DNA from: Photobacterium indicum
GTDB taxonomy: Bacteria > Pseudomonadota > Gammaproteobacteria > Enterobacterales > Vibrionaceae
Reading direction: 5' to 3'
NCBI RefSeq assembly: GCF_003026215.1
Contig: NZ_PYOC01000004.1
Span: 186,001-250,000, forward strand
Length of the DNA stretch: 64,000 nucleotides
Positions 18,798 to 27,950 of the stretch are shown here, one piece after another; position 1 is the first letter of the stretch; every line of letters begins with the position of its first letter. The notes under the pieces were generated by a model. The model saw only the letters and a program-made list of their open reading frames with translations. It ran no database searches and was not told the DNA's origin. The translations under genes were made by a program, and so were the position numbers.

Positions 18798-19475
18798 TTA
18801 CACAATCGGCCTTAAGTGTTGCAACCAACGTTGCTCTAACTTCTTAAAGCCCCAGATAATAGTAAACGTAAGTACCATGTAACACATACCTGCAAAAAGG
18901 TAAGATTCAAATGGCGCATAATAACGCGAATTAACGATACGAGCCGCCCCCGTTAAATCAACAATGGTTACGATACCTGCTACTGCAGAACCATGAACCA
19001 TGAAAATCACTTCGTTACTGTATGCCGGCAATGCTCGGCGCATCGCACTGGGTAAAATAATACGGCGAAATGCTTGTGGTGTACTCATTCCATACGCTTT
19101 CGCAGCTTCAATTTCCCCTTTCGGTAAACTATTAATTGCCCCTCGGATAATCTCTGAGGTATAAGCGGCAGTATTTAAGATAAAGACAAAAAGTGCACAA
19201 AACCATGCTTCTTGCCACAAGGTACCTTGCACCTCAATAAGCTGACTTAACCCGTAATACACTAAATACAGCTGGATTAATAAAGGCGTACCGCGGAAAA
19301 AATAAATATAAGCCCATGCTGGAAAATAAATTATCGGATTTTTACTGTTGCGGGCAATACCAACGGGTATGGCAATGATTAACCCCACAACCAATGCAAC
19401 CGCGACCATCCACACCGTAGTGATAAATCCATCAAGATAAAGGTCCCAGCTTTCAAAAAGAATACTAAAGTCCAT
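18798..19475 (-). CDS. Basic amino acid ABC transporter permease (ArtM/HisM/AotM-like)
   Basis: A 225-residue inner-membrane permease with about five membrane helices. It begins with a typical polar amino-acid permease segment (YLDGFITTVWMVAVAL), and the cytoplasmic coupling loop EAAKAYGMSTPQAFRRIILPSAMRRALP carries the EAA motif that docks with the ATPase. The gene is last in an operon of four whose order (ATPase, binding protein, permease Q, permease M) equals E. coli artPIQM. It lies three bases after the permease-Q gene. Confidence 0.9.
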   Translation of the reverse strand: MDFSILFESWDLYLDGFITTVWMVAVALVVGLIIAIPVGIARNSKNPIIYFPAWAYIYFFRGTPLLIQLYLVYYGLSQLIEVQGTLWQEAWFCALFVFILNTAAYTSEIIRGAINSLPKGEIEAAKAYGMSTPQAFRRIILPSAMRRALPAYSNEVIFMVHGSAVAGIVTIVDLTGAARIVNSRYYAPFESYLFAGMCYMVLTFTIIWGFKKLEQRWLQHLRPIV

Positions 19476-19478
19476 ATA

Positions 19479-20219
19479 TTACCTCGTATGAATGCTAAAT
19501 CGACGCTCAGCCCACTTAAGTGCTGATGTAGACAATGTAGTGAACAATAAGAAAATAACCGCGATAGTCATATAAAAGGTAAACGGCATTTGCGTTGCGC
19601 CAGCGGCCAACGACCCTTTACGTACCATATCGTCTAAACCAATAATCGATACCAGCGCTGTTGTTTTCAGTAGTACTAACCAGTTATTACCAAAACCCGG
19701 TAATGCATGCCGGATCATTTGCGGTAATAGAATTCGATGGAACGACTTAAAACTACTCATGCCATACGCTTTGCCAGCTTCAAGCTCCCCTTTATCGACA
19801 GCCAATATTGCGCCACGAAATGTTTCTGCCATATAAGCACCAAAGATAAAACCAATGGTTAAGACACCAGCCACAAAAGGGCTTATCTCTATATAGTCAG
19901 GTAAATAAGCCGTCCACTCATGGGTTGGATCGCTGGATGTAAAATACTCATTAAACCATTCATTGATACGATACAAACTATCGTTAAGCAGCATTTGCCC
20001 ACCGAAGAAAATCAGCATCATCAATACTAGGTCAGGAATACCACGGATGACTGTGGTATAGATGGTGGCAATGGCTTTTGCCCAACGGTATGGCGATAGT
20101 TTTGCCAACGCACCAAGCATACCTAAGATTACTGCGAATAAGAGTGACAACAATGCAACCTGGACTGTTACCCAGGCGCCTTCTGCCAATGCCCATTCAT
20201 ATCCTTTTAAATCTAACAC
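19479..20219 (-). CDS. Basic amino acid ABC transporter permease (ArtQ/HisQ/AotQ-like)
   Basis: A 246-residue permease, counted from the GTG at 20219, which has GGAG seven bases upstream. The open frame could start eight codons earlier at TTG, but that has no ribosome site. The EAA loop reads EAGKAYGMSSFKSFHRILLPQMIRHALP. A periplasmic insertion of about 30 residues (NEWFNEYFTSSDPTHEWTAY) makes it slightly longer than E. coli ArtQ and HisQ. It pairs with the downstream permease as a heterodimer. Confidence 0.9.
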   Translation of the reverse strand: MLDLKGYEWALAEGAWVTVQVALLSLLFAVILGMLGALAKLSPYRWAKAIATIYTTVIRGIPDLVLMMLIFFGGQMLLNDSLYRINEWFNEYFTSSDPTHEWTAYLPDYIEISPFVAGVLTIGFIFGAYMAETFRGAILAVDKGELEAGKAYGMSSFKSFHRILLPQMIRHALPGFGNNWLVLLKTTALVSIIGLDDMVRKGSLAAGATQMPFTFYMTIAVIFLLFTTLSTSALKWAERRFSIHTR

Positions 20220-20333
20220 GACAGATCTCCAAAAAAGGCCCAAAGGCTACATATAGACTCTGGGCCCTTGAAAATACAGCTTCGGTCATCAAAGCTTACA
20301 TAGGTAATATTAAGTTAATAACAAAATATCTGA

Positions 20334-21110
20334 TTATTGACCGTAAACATCATAAGCAAAGTACTTAGCTGCAATTTCTTGGTAAATACCTTTTTCACGT
20401 AGTGAAATAATCGCGGCATCTAGCTTTTTAGTCAGTTCTTTGTCTTGCTTGCGTAATGCAATACCAAAACCTTCACCAAACCATTTAGGATCGGTTAATG
20501 AAGGACCAATAAACTCATACCCTTCACCGCCTTCTTTATTAATTAAACCTTCTTCCAGTGCAGAAGCATCACCCAATACGGTAGCAATACGACCGGCTTT
20601 AAGATCAAGGTAAGCATCATCAAAAGAACCGTAACGAACAATCGTGACAGAGTCGCCAAAGTTATCGGTTAGGTATTTATCATGCGTTGTCGCACGCTGA
20701 ACACCAATTTTCACACCTTTTAAGCCTTCTTTCGAAAAGTCGATTACAGTGCCTTTTTTAGCAACATACTTGTTCGGAATAAGTGCGTATTTGCCTGTAA
20801 AGTCGATTTTTTTCTTACGTTCTTCAGTAATAGACATTGCAGCAATAATTGCATCATATTTACGTGCAAGTAGAGAAGGAATAATGCCATCCCAGTCTTG
20901 AGCAACAATCTTACATTTCGTTTGAAGTTCTTCACACAGCGCATTGGCCATGTCGACATCAAACCCTTTCAGATCACCGTTTGGCTCTGTCCAACTAAAT
21001 GGAGGGTAAGCACCTTCAATACCAAAGCGTACTTCTGTGTACTCTTTTGCTTGTAAAGATGTTGCACCCAGTGCCGAAACCATTGCTGCTGCTAAAATCC
21101 ATTTTTTCAT
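20334..21110 (-). CDS. Basic amino acid ABC transporter periplasmic binding protein (ArtI/HisJ/AotJ-like)
   Basis: A 258-residue precursor, counted from the ATG at 21110, which is preceded by AGGAGAAG; the frame is open a further 15 codons upstream. The signal peptide KKWILAAAMVSALGATSLQA is followed by the SBP_bac_3 fold. FGIEGAYPPFSW and GFDVDMANALCEEL line the ligand cleft, AAMSITEERKKKIDFT is the usual hinge region, and an internal Cys pair (CEELQTKCKIVAQDWDG) matches the disulfide of lysine/arginine/ornithine-binding proteins. Ligand is probably arginine, ornithine, lysine or histidine. Confidence 0.9.
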   Translation of the reverse strand: MKKWILAAAMVSALGATSLQAKEYTEVRFGIEGAYPPFSWTEPNGDLKGFDVDMANALCEELQTKCKIVAQDWDGIIPSLLARKYDAIIAAMSITEERKKKIDFTGKYALIPNKYVAKKGTVIDFSKEGLKGVKIGVQRATTHDKYLTDNFGDSVTIVRYGSFDDAYLDLKAGRIATVLGDASALEEGLINKEGGEGYEFIGPSLTDPKWFGEGFGIALRKQDKELTKKLDAAIISLREKGIYQEIAAKYFAYDVYGQ

Positions 21111-21241
21111 CTTACTTCTCCTATAATATGTACTGTCTGCTGCATGCCCCAACATCGTTCAGCAGCCACTTTTTTACTCAATGTTACAGATACATCCAAT
21201 CTTGTATAAACACGTATCCAGAGGTGAATACCTTTATCTCA

Positions 21242-22012
21242 CTAATAAATGGAAGAGATAAATTGCTGTAATCGTTCTGACTCTGGATTTTTAAATAATT
21301 TTTCAGGGTGACCTTGTTCTTCCACAATCCCCTGATGTAAAAACATCACTTGATTTGATACGTCACGGGCAAACGCCATTTCGTGGGTAACCACTAACAT
21401 GGTACGACCTTCTTGTGCCAAATCTTGCATTACCCCTAATACTTCCCCAACTAATTCAGGATCAAGCGCTGAGGTAGGTTCATCAAAAAGCATCACTTCA
21501 GGGTCAACCGCTAATGCGCGAGCTATCGCTGCACGTTGTTGCTGTCCACCCGATAAGTGACCTGGGTAATAATGACGTCGTTCATAAAGACCGACTTTCT
21601 TTAACAGAGCTTCTGCCTTTTCAATTGCTTCTGCTTTAGGTATCCCTAAAACATGAATAGGTGCTTCAATAACGTTTCCTAGAACCGTCATGTGCGACCA
21701 TAAATTGAACCCTTGAAAGACCATAGCTAAACGGGAACGAATACGTTGAACTTGCTTTTCATCAACCGGTAAAAATTCACCACGACGATTATTCTTCATT
21801 TGAATGAGTTCGCCATTGACCCAAATTTCACCCTGAGTCGGAATTTCTAACAAATTGACACATCGAAGAAAGGTACTTTTACCTGAGCCTGACGACCCAA
21901 TAATAGAGATCACATCACCTCGGTGAGCCGTCAACGAAATCCCTTTTAAGACTTCATTCTGACCAAAAGATTTATGTAAGTCCTTTACTTCAAGCGCCAC
22001 TACATCTGTCAT
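21242..22012 (-). CDS. Basic amino acid ABC transporter ATP-binding protein (ArtP/HisP/AotP-like)
   Basis: A 256-residue ATPase, first gene of the operon. The ATG at 22012 has CAGGAG nine bases upstream; the upstream ATG at 22036 lacks a site. Walker A is GSSGSGKST, the Q-loop is VFQGFNLWSHMTV, the signature is LSGGQQQR, Walker B is VMLFDEPTSALDPE, and the switch is VTHEMAF. The insertion with KNNRRGEFLPVDEKQ resembles HisP and Pseudomonas AotP more than ArtP, so the system may favour histidine or arginine/ornithine. Confidence 0.92.
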   Translation of the reverse strand: MTDVVALEVKDLHKSFGQNEVLKGISLTAHRGDVISIIGSSGSGKSTFLRCVNLLEIPTQGEIWVNGELIQMKNNRRGEFLPVDEKQVQRIRSRLAMVFQGFNLWSHMTVLGNVIEAPIHVLGIPKAEAIEKAEALLKKVGLYERRHYYPGHLSGGQQQRAAIARALAVDPEVMLFDEPTSALDPELVGEVLGVMQDLAQEGRTMLVVTHEMAFARDVSNQVMFLHQGIVEEQGHPEKLFKNPESERLQQFISSIY

Positions 22013-22280
22013 GTGCGCTAACTCCTGTAGCTCCATAAAATCGAGAAATTGCTCGCAAAATGTTTGTCGGTTTTACAAGCACATTCACGAAGGTATCACC
22101 ACAAAACACAATAGGCAACATTTTGTTAACTTTATGGGTTTGGTATGAATATTCAGCCAAAGTGAATGTTTACCCGCAAATGCGTATCTAGTGTTATTTC
22201 TCAAGATATTGAGTAGGCTGTAAATTAGAATATTGAAATGACATGTTTTTGTCTTGTTGTTGGCGGTATTAGGTTGGTAT

Positions 22281-22856
22281 ATGTTTCAATTATCATTCCA
22301 ATTGAACTTTCGTGTTGTTTCCTCGCTGTTACTCCTTCTCTTATCTAGCTTTCCAATATTATTCTGGCACAAGAAGACGGTGGTAGAAAGAGCAGTGTTC
22401 TTACCCTTATTTCTCAGAATAAAGTTCAGATAATTGCAATTTTTACCCCTTACTCAATGCCTAGCATCTCAATGACGTGTGAGTTCACTTTTTAACCACA
22501 ACTTATTTTTAATATCCAACAGAATAATCAACCAAAATATCGGCTCGTTATAGGCTACAAGCTTGATGATGAGTTTATCGGCGTACTTTTCACCCTATTA
22601 GAGGGTGCTCAATAAGTAGAAGGAAAAACCTCTACTATTGATGATATTTTGTTTTCATTTCCACAGGTCAATAATATCCGGCACTTGACTCACATGGCAT
22701 AAATCAATGGGTAAAGTCAGTAAAAAAACAGAGTTCAAACGGGATCTACATCAAACTAAATAAGCCCTATGCCCCAGATTTGTTTACACTTGTGTTACTT
22801 CCTGTGAGGCCACAATACTCGCGTAGCACTATTTGCCAACACTATATGCATACTGT
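22281..22856 (+). pseudogene. Decayed copy of the 5' part of the downstream SBP gene
   Basis: The sequence from about 22234, including the 47 bases before the ATG, aligns with the start region of the intact gene at 22864 onward. The first codons (MFQLSFQLN) are nearly the same. A single-base deletion in the signal-peptide region (ATCTAGC against ATCTATCT) breaks the frame, and later there are in-frame stops such as TTTTTAACC where the intact gene has TTTTTGAACC. Similarity fades at about 22856, so only roughly 190 codons of the 575 are represented. It is a partial tandem duplication, not a whole gene copy. Confidence 0.85.
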
Positions 22857-22910
22857 AAATTAATGAAATGACATATTTTTGTCTTGTTGTTAGCTGTATT
22901 AGGTTAGTAT

Positions 22911-24638
22911 ATGTTTCAATTATCATTTCAACTGAACGTTCGCGTTATTTTCTCGCTGTTATCCCTTCTTTTATCTATCTTTTCCAATATTGTTCTAGCG
23001 CAAGAAGAAGGCGTTAAAAAGAACACTATTCTTACCCTTGTTCCTGAGTATAAAGATCAGATAGTTGCAAACTTTAACCCTTATTCAACGTCTAGTATGC
23101 CAACGACACATGAGTTCATTTTTGAACCTATGATTATTTTTAATACCCGACAGAATAACCAACCAGAATACCGACTCGCAACAAACTACAAGCTTGATAA
23201 TGACCTTAGTGGCATTAGTTTTACCCTGCGAGAAGGCGTTCAGTGGTCTGATGGGTACCCTTTTACCGTCGATGACGTTCTATTTTCATTTTCATTAGTC
23301 CAAAAATTTCCAGCACTTGATTCACACGGCATAAACAAATGGATAAAGTCGGTAAATAAAAAAAGTGCTAATGAAATCTACATCAAACTAAACAAACCCA
23401 ATGCCCTAATCGCGTTTACATTAGTATTACTCCCTATTGTTCCTCAACACCAATGGGGACTCATTGCTGATCCACTTCGATACGCAAACCCTACCCCCAT
23501 TGGTACGGGTCCGTTTACATCAATTGAATCCTTAAACCAAAGTGGCTATTTGCAGTGTAAAAACCCCTATTACTGGCAAGCAGAGCAAAGGCACATTGAT
23601 TGCCTTCGCTATCCCAAAGTCATCAATAATGACGATTTCATATCTCGAATCATGACCGGAGAGTTTGACTGGACCGGGTCATTCATTCCTGATATAGAAC
23701 GCAACTACGCCTCTTTTTCGCCCCATTTTAAATATTGGTTGCCCCCTGCGAGCACCATCAGTTTATTTTTCAATTTCAAAGCAGCCGATCCAGAATTACA
23801 GGCATTAATCAGCCACGTCGAATTTCGTCGTGCAATTTCGATGAGCATTCGTCGTCAATTTTTGATTGATATAGCGGCATTCGGTCAGGGGGAAGTGTCA
23901 CACTTAGCATCAGGTATGAGCCAAGGTTTTGAGCAATGGGAAGATCCATTGAGCAATGAAAAGTATCAACAATACATGCGCTATACCCCTTTGCTGGCCA
24001 AAGAGTTATTAGATGAACTGCATGTTAGAGACGGTAATAATGATGGCTGGCGAGATTTACCGTCGGGCAAAGCACTCGGATTAACAATCTTGACACCTAA
24101 TGGATGGTCTGATTTTGATACCACCGCTTTACTCCTTGCTGACATGCTGCAAGAAGTAGGCATTAAAGTCAGCACACTACAGGTAGATTTTAGAGAATTT
24201 AATGAAAGGCTAAGCGCGGGTGATTTTACGGCGGCTTTAACGAATTACCCACAAGGTCCGACACCCTATAAGTATTTTGACTCAGCATTTAATAGCGCTT
24301 ATCAAGCACCACAACACCCTCGCTATGCCAAACATTTCTACAAAAACACAAAAATAGATGAGTTGCTGGCACAATTCCCGATAGCTTCAACGCCAGAGAA
24401 ACGTCAGGCTATTATTTACGATCTCAGTAATATCGTTGCCAGTAAACAAATCACAGTACCTCTGTATAACACGGTGCAGTTTTTCCAGTACAACACACAA
24501 CGATTTACAGGATGGTTTAATGAAGAAAACCCCAAAGCAAGCCCACTTGTATGGCCGCAAGCACCAGAACGTTTATTACATGTATTGGCGCTAAAACCAG
24601 TCGCGATGAAAACGGTTGATATCAAAGCTGCACCTTAA
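22911..24638 (+). CDS. Family 5 ABC substrate-binding protein, chitin-oligosaccharide-binding (CBP)-like
   Basis: A 575-residue periplasmic binding protein with a signal peptide ending near AQEEG. It has the SBP_bac_5 fold: NFNPYSTSSMPTTHEFIFEP, FTLREGVQWSDGYPFTVDDV, NPTPIGTGPF, and the C-terminal RFTGWFNEENPKASPLVWP and ERLLHVLALKPV. These segments resemble Vibrio chitin-oligosaccharide-binding protein (VC0620 type), which imports GlcNAc oligomers and controls the ChiS sensor. The usual dpp-like permease genes are not next to it, so it is a solo SBP here. An ArsR-type gene follows convergently after 15 bases. The ligand is an inference. Confidence 0.8.
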   Translation: MFQLSFQLNVRVIFSLLSLLLSIFSNIVLAQEEGVKKNTILTLVPEYKDQIVANFNPYSTSSMPTTHEFIFEPMIIFNTRQNNQPEYRLATNYKLDNDLSGISFTLREGVQWSDGYPFTVDDVLFSFSLVQKFPALDSHGINKWIKSVNKKSANEIYIKLNKPNALIAFTLVLLPIVPQHQWGLIADPLRYANPTPIGTGPFTSIESLNQSGYLQCKNPYYWQAEQRHIDCLRYPKVINNDDFISRIMTGEFDWTGSFIPDIERNYASFSPHFKYWLPPASTISLFFNFKAADPELQALISHVEFRRAISMSIRRQFLIDIAAFGQGEVSHLASGMSQGFEQWEDPLSNEKYQQYMRYTPLLAKELLDELHVRDGNNDGWRDLPSGKALGLTILTPNGWSDFDTTALLLADMLQEVGIKVSTLQVDFREFNERLSAGDFTAALTNYPQGPTPYKYFDSAFNSAYQAPQHPRYAKHFYKNTKIDELLAQFPIASTPEKRQAIIYDLSNIVASKQITVPLYNTVQFFQYNTQRFTGWFNEENPKASPLVWPQAPERLLHVLALKPVAMKTVDIKAAP

Positions 24639-24653
24639 TTATCGGCAGTTCTT

Positions 24654-24947
24654 TTATTCTGTGGGCGTACTGCAACATTCATCTTGTAGAAAACCGATTA
24701 CGCCCTCTAAAACATCATATTGTGGAAGACAGTATAATGTACGTCCGTCTCGGTGTTGTTTTACTAAACCTGCAGACATTAAACTGGAGATGTGGTGCGA
24801 TAAGGTTGACCCAGGAATAGATAACTCTTCCTGTAATCGCCCAACAGGTAACCCATCATGACCCGATTTAACCAGGTGTTTAAAAATAAACAGCCGTGTA
24901 GGATGACCTAACTCTTTTAGTGCTTTTGCGACAAACTCTAATTCCAT
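24654..24947 (-). CDS. ArsR-family winged-helix regulator
   Basis: A 97-residue single-domain regulator. KELGHPTRLFIFKHLVKSG is the ArsR first helix, LPVGRLQEELSIPGSTLS with HHISSLMSAGLV is the recognition helix-turn-helix, and REG-like HRDGRTLYCLP is the wing. The C-terminus ends in DECCSTPTE; the vicinal Cys pair could bind a metal or sense thiols, though the classical ELCVCDL arsenic motif is absent. AGGA lies seven bases before the ATG. Confidence 0.88.
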   Translation of the reverse strand: MELEFVAKALKELGHPTRLFIFKHLVKSGHDGLPVGRLQEELSIPGSTLSHHISSLMSAGLVKQHRDGRTLYCLPQYDVLEGVIGFLQDECCSTPTE

Positions 24948-25026
24948 TATCTATCCTGTTAGCTACTCTGTTGTCTGTATCGCTAGATCTGAGTTCTAAC
25001 GCGTTTTGATTCGATCATTATAATAG

Positions 25027-25069
25027 AAAAGAGGTGAATACCGAAGGTTAACCCTCCTATATTCACCTC
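25027..25069 (-). terminator. Rho-independent terminator of the M20 peptidase-YfcC operon
   Basis: GAGGTGAATA (25031-25040) pairs perfectly with TATTCACCTC (25060-25069). The minus strand continues with TTTTCTATTA. It lies 36 bases beyond the YfcC stop. Confidence 0.85.
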
Positions 25070-25104
25070 TCACCAGATTTGTACAAAAAATGCTTACCGA
25101 ATGA

Positions 25105-26586
25105 TTATGACAACGCAGCCCCTGCAAATAGGATCACGATAGTCACGACAAATACCATGACAACAAACGGCATTACCCACTTTAAGAAACGCTCATAAGG
25201 TATTTTCGCTAATGCCAGACCAGCTACTAAGTGCCCCGCAGTCGGTGCAAACATATTGATCCAACCACTCGCTGATTGATAAGCCGTAATGATCAAATCT
25301 CGCCCAATACCCGAGAAGTCAGCTAAAGGTGCCATTAATGGCATTGAAACAGTTGCCAGCCCAGAGGTTGATGGAATGAAGAAGCTTAATACAATATGTA
25401 CCAAGTACGTCACTACAACAAACACACCAGATGATAGACCAGTAACCGCGCCTTCAGCCCAGTTCAAAATGGTATCAATAATGGCACCATTATCCATCAC
25501 AACGTAAATACCACGCGCAACAGCAACCACCAGCGCAACGCCGATCAAATCTTTTGCACCTTCTAAGAAGGTTTTAATGAAATCACCTTCTGACATACGG
25601 TTAATAACCGCAATCAAAATTGCTGATGCTAAAAATAGTGTAGAAAGCTCATCAAACCACCACCACAAGGTTGGGATAACCGTGATACCCATGTCTTCCC
25701 AAGGAATAACCCCGTAAATCATAACCATGAACGCACCAAAGAATACACCCATGGTGAGTTTTTGCTTGGTGGTAAACTCGCCTAAGTCCTCTTTAATCTT
25801 CGAGAATTCATCATTAAATTCGATATCAGCCAATACAGATGCAGATTTATCAGCTTTGACTTTAGCGGCATAGCGCATGACATACCATGAAGCCAGTACA
25901 ATCAAAATGACAAGCTGCACCAAGCGCAAACCAATACCATCACCAATCGGTAAACCAGCAAAGCCCGAGGCAATACCTGTCGCAAATGGGTTAACAGTTG
26001 ATGACAACACCCCGATACCAGAGCCGAGCAAAATAATACCAGCAGCGACCATACGGTCATAACCCGCTACCGCCATAACGGGTAATATCACCGCCCAAAA
26101 GGCGACGGTTTCTTCCGCCATACCATAAGTCGAACCACCAACAGCAAAAAGTGTGATTAACACAGGGATCATCATTTGCTCTCGGCCTTTAAACCGACGA
26201 ACAATAGCGGCAACACCTGAATCCATTGCACCCGTTCGCATGGTTACAGCTAAGAAACCACCAATCACCAATACAAATAACGCAACATCAACGGCTTTAT
26301 GGAAGCCTTTGATTGGAGCCATCAATACATCAATGAAACCCTGCGGCGTTGACTCAATTTCATTATACGTACCAGGGATCGGTAATAAACGCTCACCTCC
26401 GCTATAGTCCAGCACTTCGGCAGCAGGAATGATTTGATCAGTCCCGTTCACCATATAATCATATTTACCCGCTGGCATTACCCATGTCAGTAACGCAACC
26501 AAGCCGATAATAATGAATAAGATGGTGTACACCGTAGGCATCTTAAAAGACTTCTTTACCTTGTTTGTTTCTGTTGCCGCTGTCAT
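25105..26586 (-). CDS. YfcC-family permease (DcuC/ArcD-related)
   Basis: A 493-residue inner-membrane carrier of the C4-dicarboxylate anaerobic carrier/arginine-ornithine antiporter superfamily. The N-terminus KMPTVYTILFIIIGLVALLTWVMPAG opens the first helix, and two membrane halves contain GGSTYGMAEETVAFW, GSGIGVLSSTVNPFATGIASG and FFIPSTSGLATVSMPLMAPLAD, typical re-entrant motifs of YfcC. Its ATG overlaps the stop of the upstream M20 peptidase by four bases (ATGA). Pairing with a dipeptidase suggests transport of peptides or amino acids. Confidence 0.88.
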   Translation of the reverse strand: MTAATETNKVKKSFKMPTVYTILFIIIGLVALLTWVMPAGKYDYMVNGTDQIIPAAEVLDYSGGERLLPIPGTYNEIESTPQGFIDVLMAPIKGFHKAVDVALFVLVIGGFLAVTMRTGAMDSGVAAIVRRFKGREQMMIPVLITLFAVGGSTYGMAEETVAFWAVILPVMAVAGYDRMVAAGIILLGSGIGVLSSTVNPFATGIASGFAGLPIGDGIGLRLVQLVILIVLASWYVMRYAAKVKADKSASVLADIEFNDEFSKIKEDLGEFTTKQKLTMGVFFGAFMVMIYGVIPWEDMGITVIPTLWWWFDELSTLFLASAILIAVINRMSEGDFIKTFLEGAKDLIGVALVVAVARGIYVVMDNGAIIDTILNWAEGAVTGLSSGVFVVVTYLVHIVLSFFIPSTSGLATVSMPLMAPLADFSGIGRDLIITAYQSASGWINMFAPTAGHLVAGLALAKIPYERFLKWVMPFVVMVFVVTIVILFAGAALS

Positions 26587-27950
26587 AACTCCACTCCTTG
26601 CAGCTGATGAATTGCATTGGCGTAGACATTCATCGCCTTGAGCATGTCATCAATGATTAAGTATTCATTTGGCATATGTTCAACTTTATCGCGCCCAGGA
26701 AAAATAGCGCCAAACGCCACACAATTCGGCATGGCTCGAGCATACGTTGCCCCGCCAGACGTCATCGGCTTACTGTCAACATCACCACTTATTTCTTGAT
26801 AAGCGCGCATCAATGTCTGAATGATCGGGCTATCTTTTGGCATATACAATGAAGGTAATACGTCAAACTCTTCATAATGTAAGCCATACTGCTCAACCAC
26901 AGCCAAAATATCGTTATCAAAATCTTCTTTACTAAAGGTAACGGGAACCCGAATATCAATGCCCGACTTACTGTGCTCTTTCGATATATCTAGCTGTGCA
27001 ACATTGAACGTTAGACGACCACTCACATCTTCAATATCACCAAAGATATTTGTAGCATTCGCATCTTGCCCAACTTGTTCAGCAATAAAGACCACAAGAG
27101 GATGAGTCACACCAATCTTCTTCAATGCGATACATAAGCGAGCGATAGCATTGACGCCTTTGGTATCGGCAGAGGCTGAATGCGCAGCTTTACCAAATAC
27201 GGTAACTTCATCGTCTTCACAGCTAAAATCAAACCCGAATTCATCAAGTGCACTCACTAAGCTATCGCTTAATAGACCTTGGTATCGTGCTAATTCAGGA
27301 ACGGCATTCAATGCCCCGCCACACTCAAGAAATAGCGAGGAGTCACCATCACCGTGCAACCACGATTGAATCAGCATTTTTTCAGCATGGATTAGAGGGA
27401 AACTAGCATCAGGTGTGAAGCCACACTGGGGGATTTCTTCTTTTTCTAAGTAACGTTCAATGCAACGCCACAATGTTTCTTCATCAGTACCAAAAATAAA
27501 GCGAATTCGCTTCGTTAACACCACACCACTTTGCAATAAGGCTTTAACAGCAAATAAAGCCGCTAACGTCGGTCCTTTATCGTCCTGCGTGCCACGACCG
27601 TACAAACGTCCGTCTCGAATTTCTGGCTCAAATGGCAGTGAATCCCATGCTGACAACTCCCCCGTAGGCACAACATCAAGGTGACCTAGCACCCCGATCA
27701 TTTGTTCGCCTTGCCCAATATCGGCATACCCATAATAACCATCGGGATCTTTATACACCGAGAAACCCATCTCTTGGCATAGTGCCAATGTTTGCGTTAG
27801 ACAATCATCAATAGGTTGACCAAACGGTACTCGATCTTGTTCAGATGCTGTTGCCTCATCATAAACACTCGGAATGGTAACTAGCCGCTTAACTGCTTCG
27901 ATATAATCATCACGCATACCATCTATATTTAACGCTATTTTCGCTTTCAT
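26583..27950 (-). CDS. M20-family dipeptidase (Sapep/PepV-like)
   Basis: A 455-residue di-zinc peptidase, probably cytosolic. The metal and catalytic residues are present: H90 and D92 in GHLDVVP, the GRGTQDDKGP motif with the bridging Asp, E157-E158 in GTDEETLW, and a late SGGATYARAMPN segment before the C-terminal His (VEHMPNEYL). Length and the lid domain fit the Sapep/PepV group, which removes N-terminal residues from dipeptides. It is the first gene of a two-gene operon with the YfcC permease. Confidence 0.88.
   Translation of the reverse strand: MKAKIALNIDGMRDDYIEAVKRLVTIPSVYDEATASEQDRVPFGQPIDDCLTQTLALCQEMGFSVYKDPDGYYGYADIGQGEQMIGVLGHLDVVPTGELSAWDSLPFEPEIRDGRLYGRGTQDDKGPTLAALFAVKALLQSGVVLTKRIRFIFGTDEETLWRCIERYLEKEEIPQCGFTPDASFPLIHAEKMLIQSWLHGDGDSSLFLECGGALNAVPELARYQGLLSDSLVSALDEFGFDFSCEDDEVTVFGKAAHSASADTKGVNAIARLCIALKKIGVTHPLVVFIAEQVGQDANATNIFGDIEDVSGRLTFNVAQLDISKEHSKSGIDIRVPVTFSKEDFDNDILAVVEQYGLHYEEFDVLPSLYMPKDSPIIQTLMRAYQEISGDVDSKPMTSGGATYARAMPNCVAFGAIFPGRDKVEHMPNEYLIIDDMLKAMNVYANAIHQLQGVEL

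Noticed and set aside
18798-22012. Reading the ABC operon strictly as histidine transport (hisJQMP)
   Set aside because: Gene order is that of artPIQM while the ATPase resembles HisP/AotP; the data support a basic amino acid system but not a single ligand.
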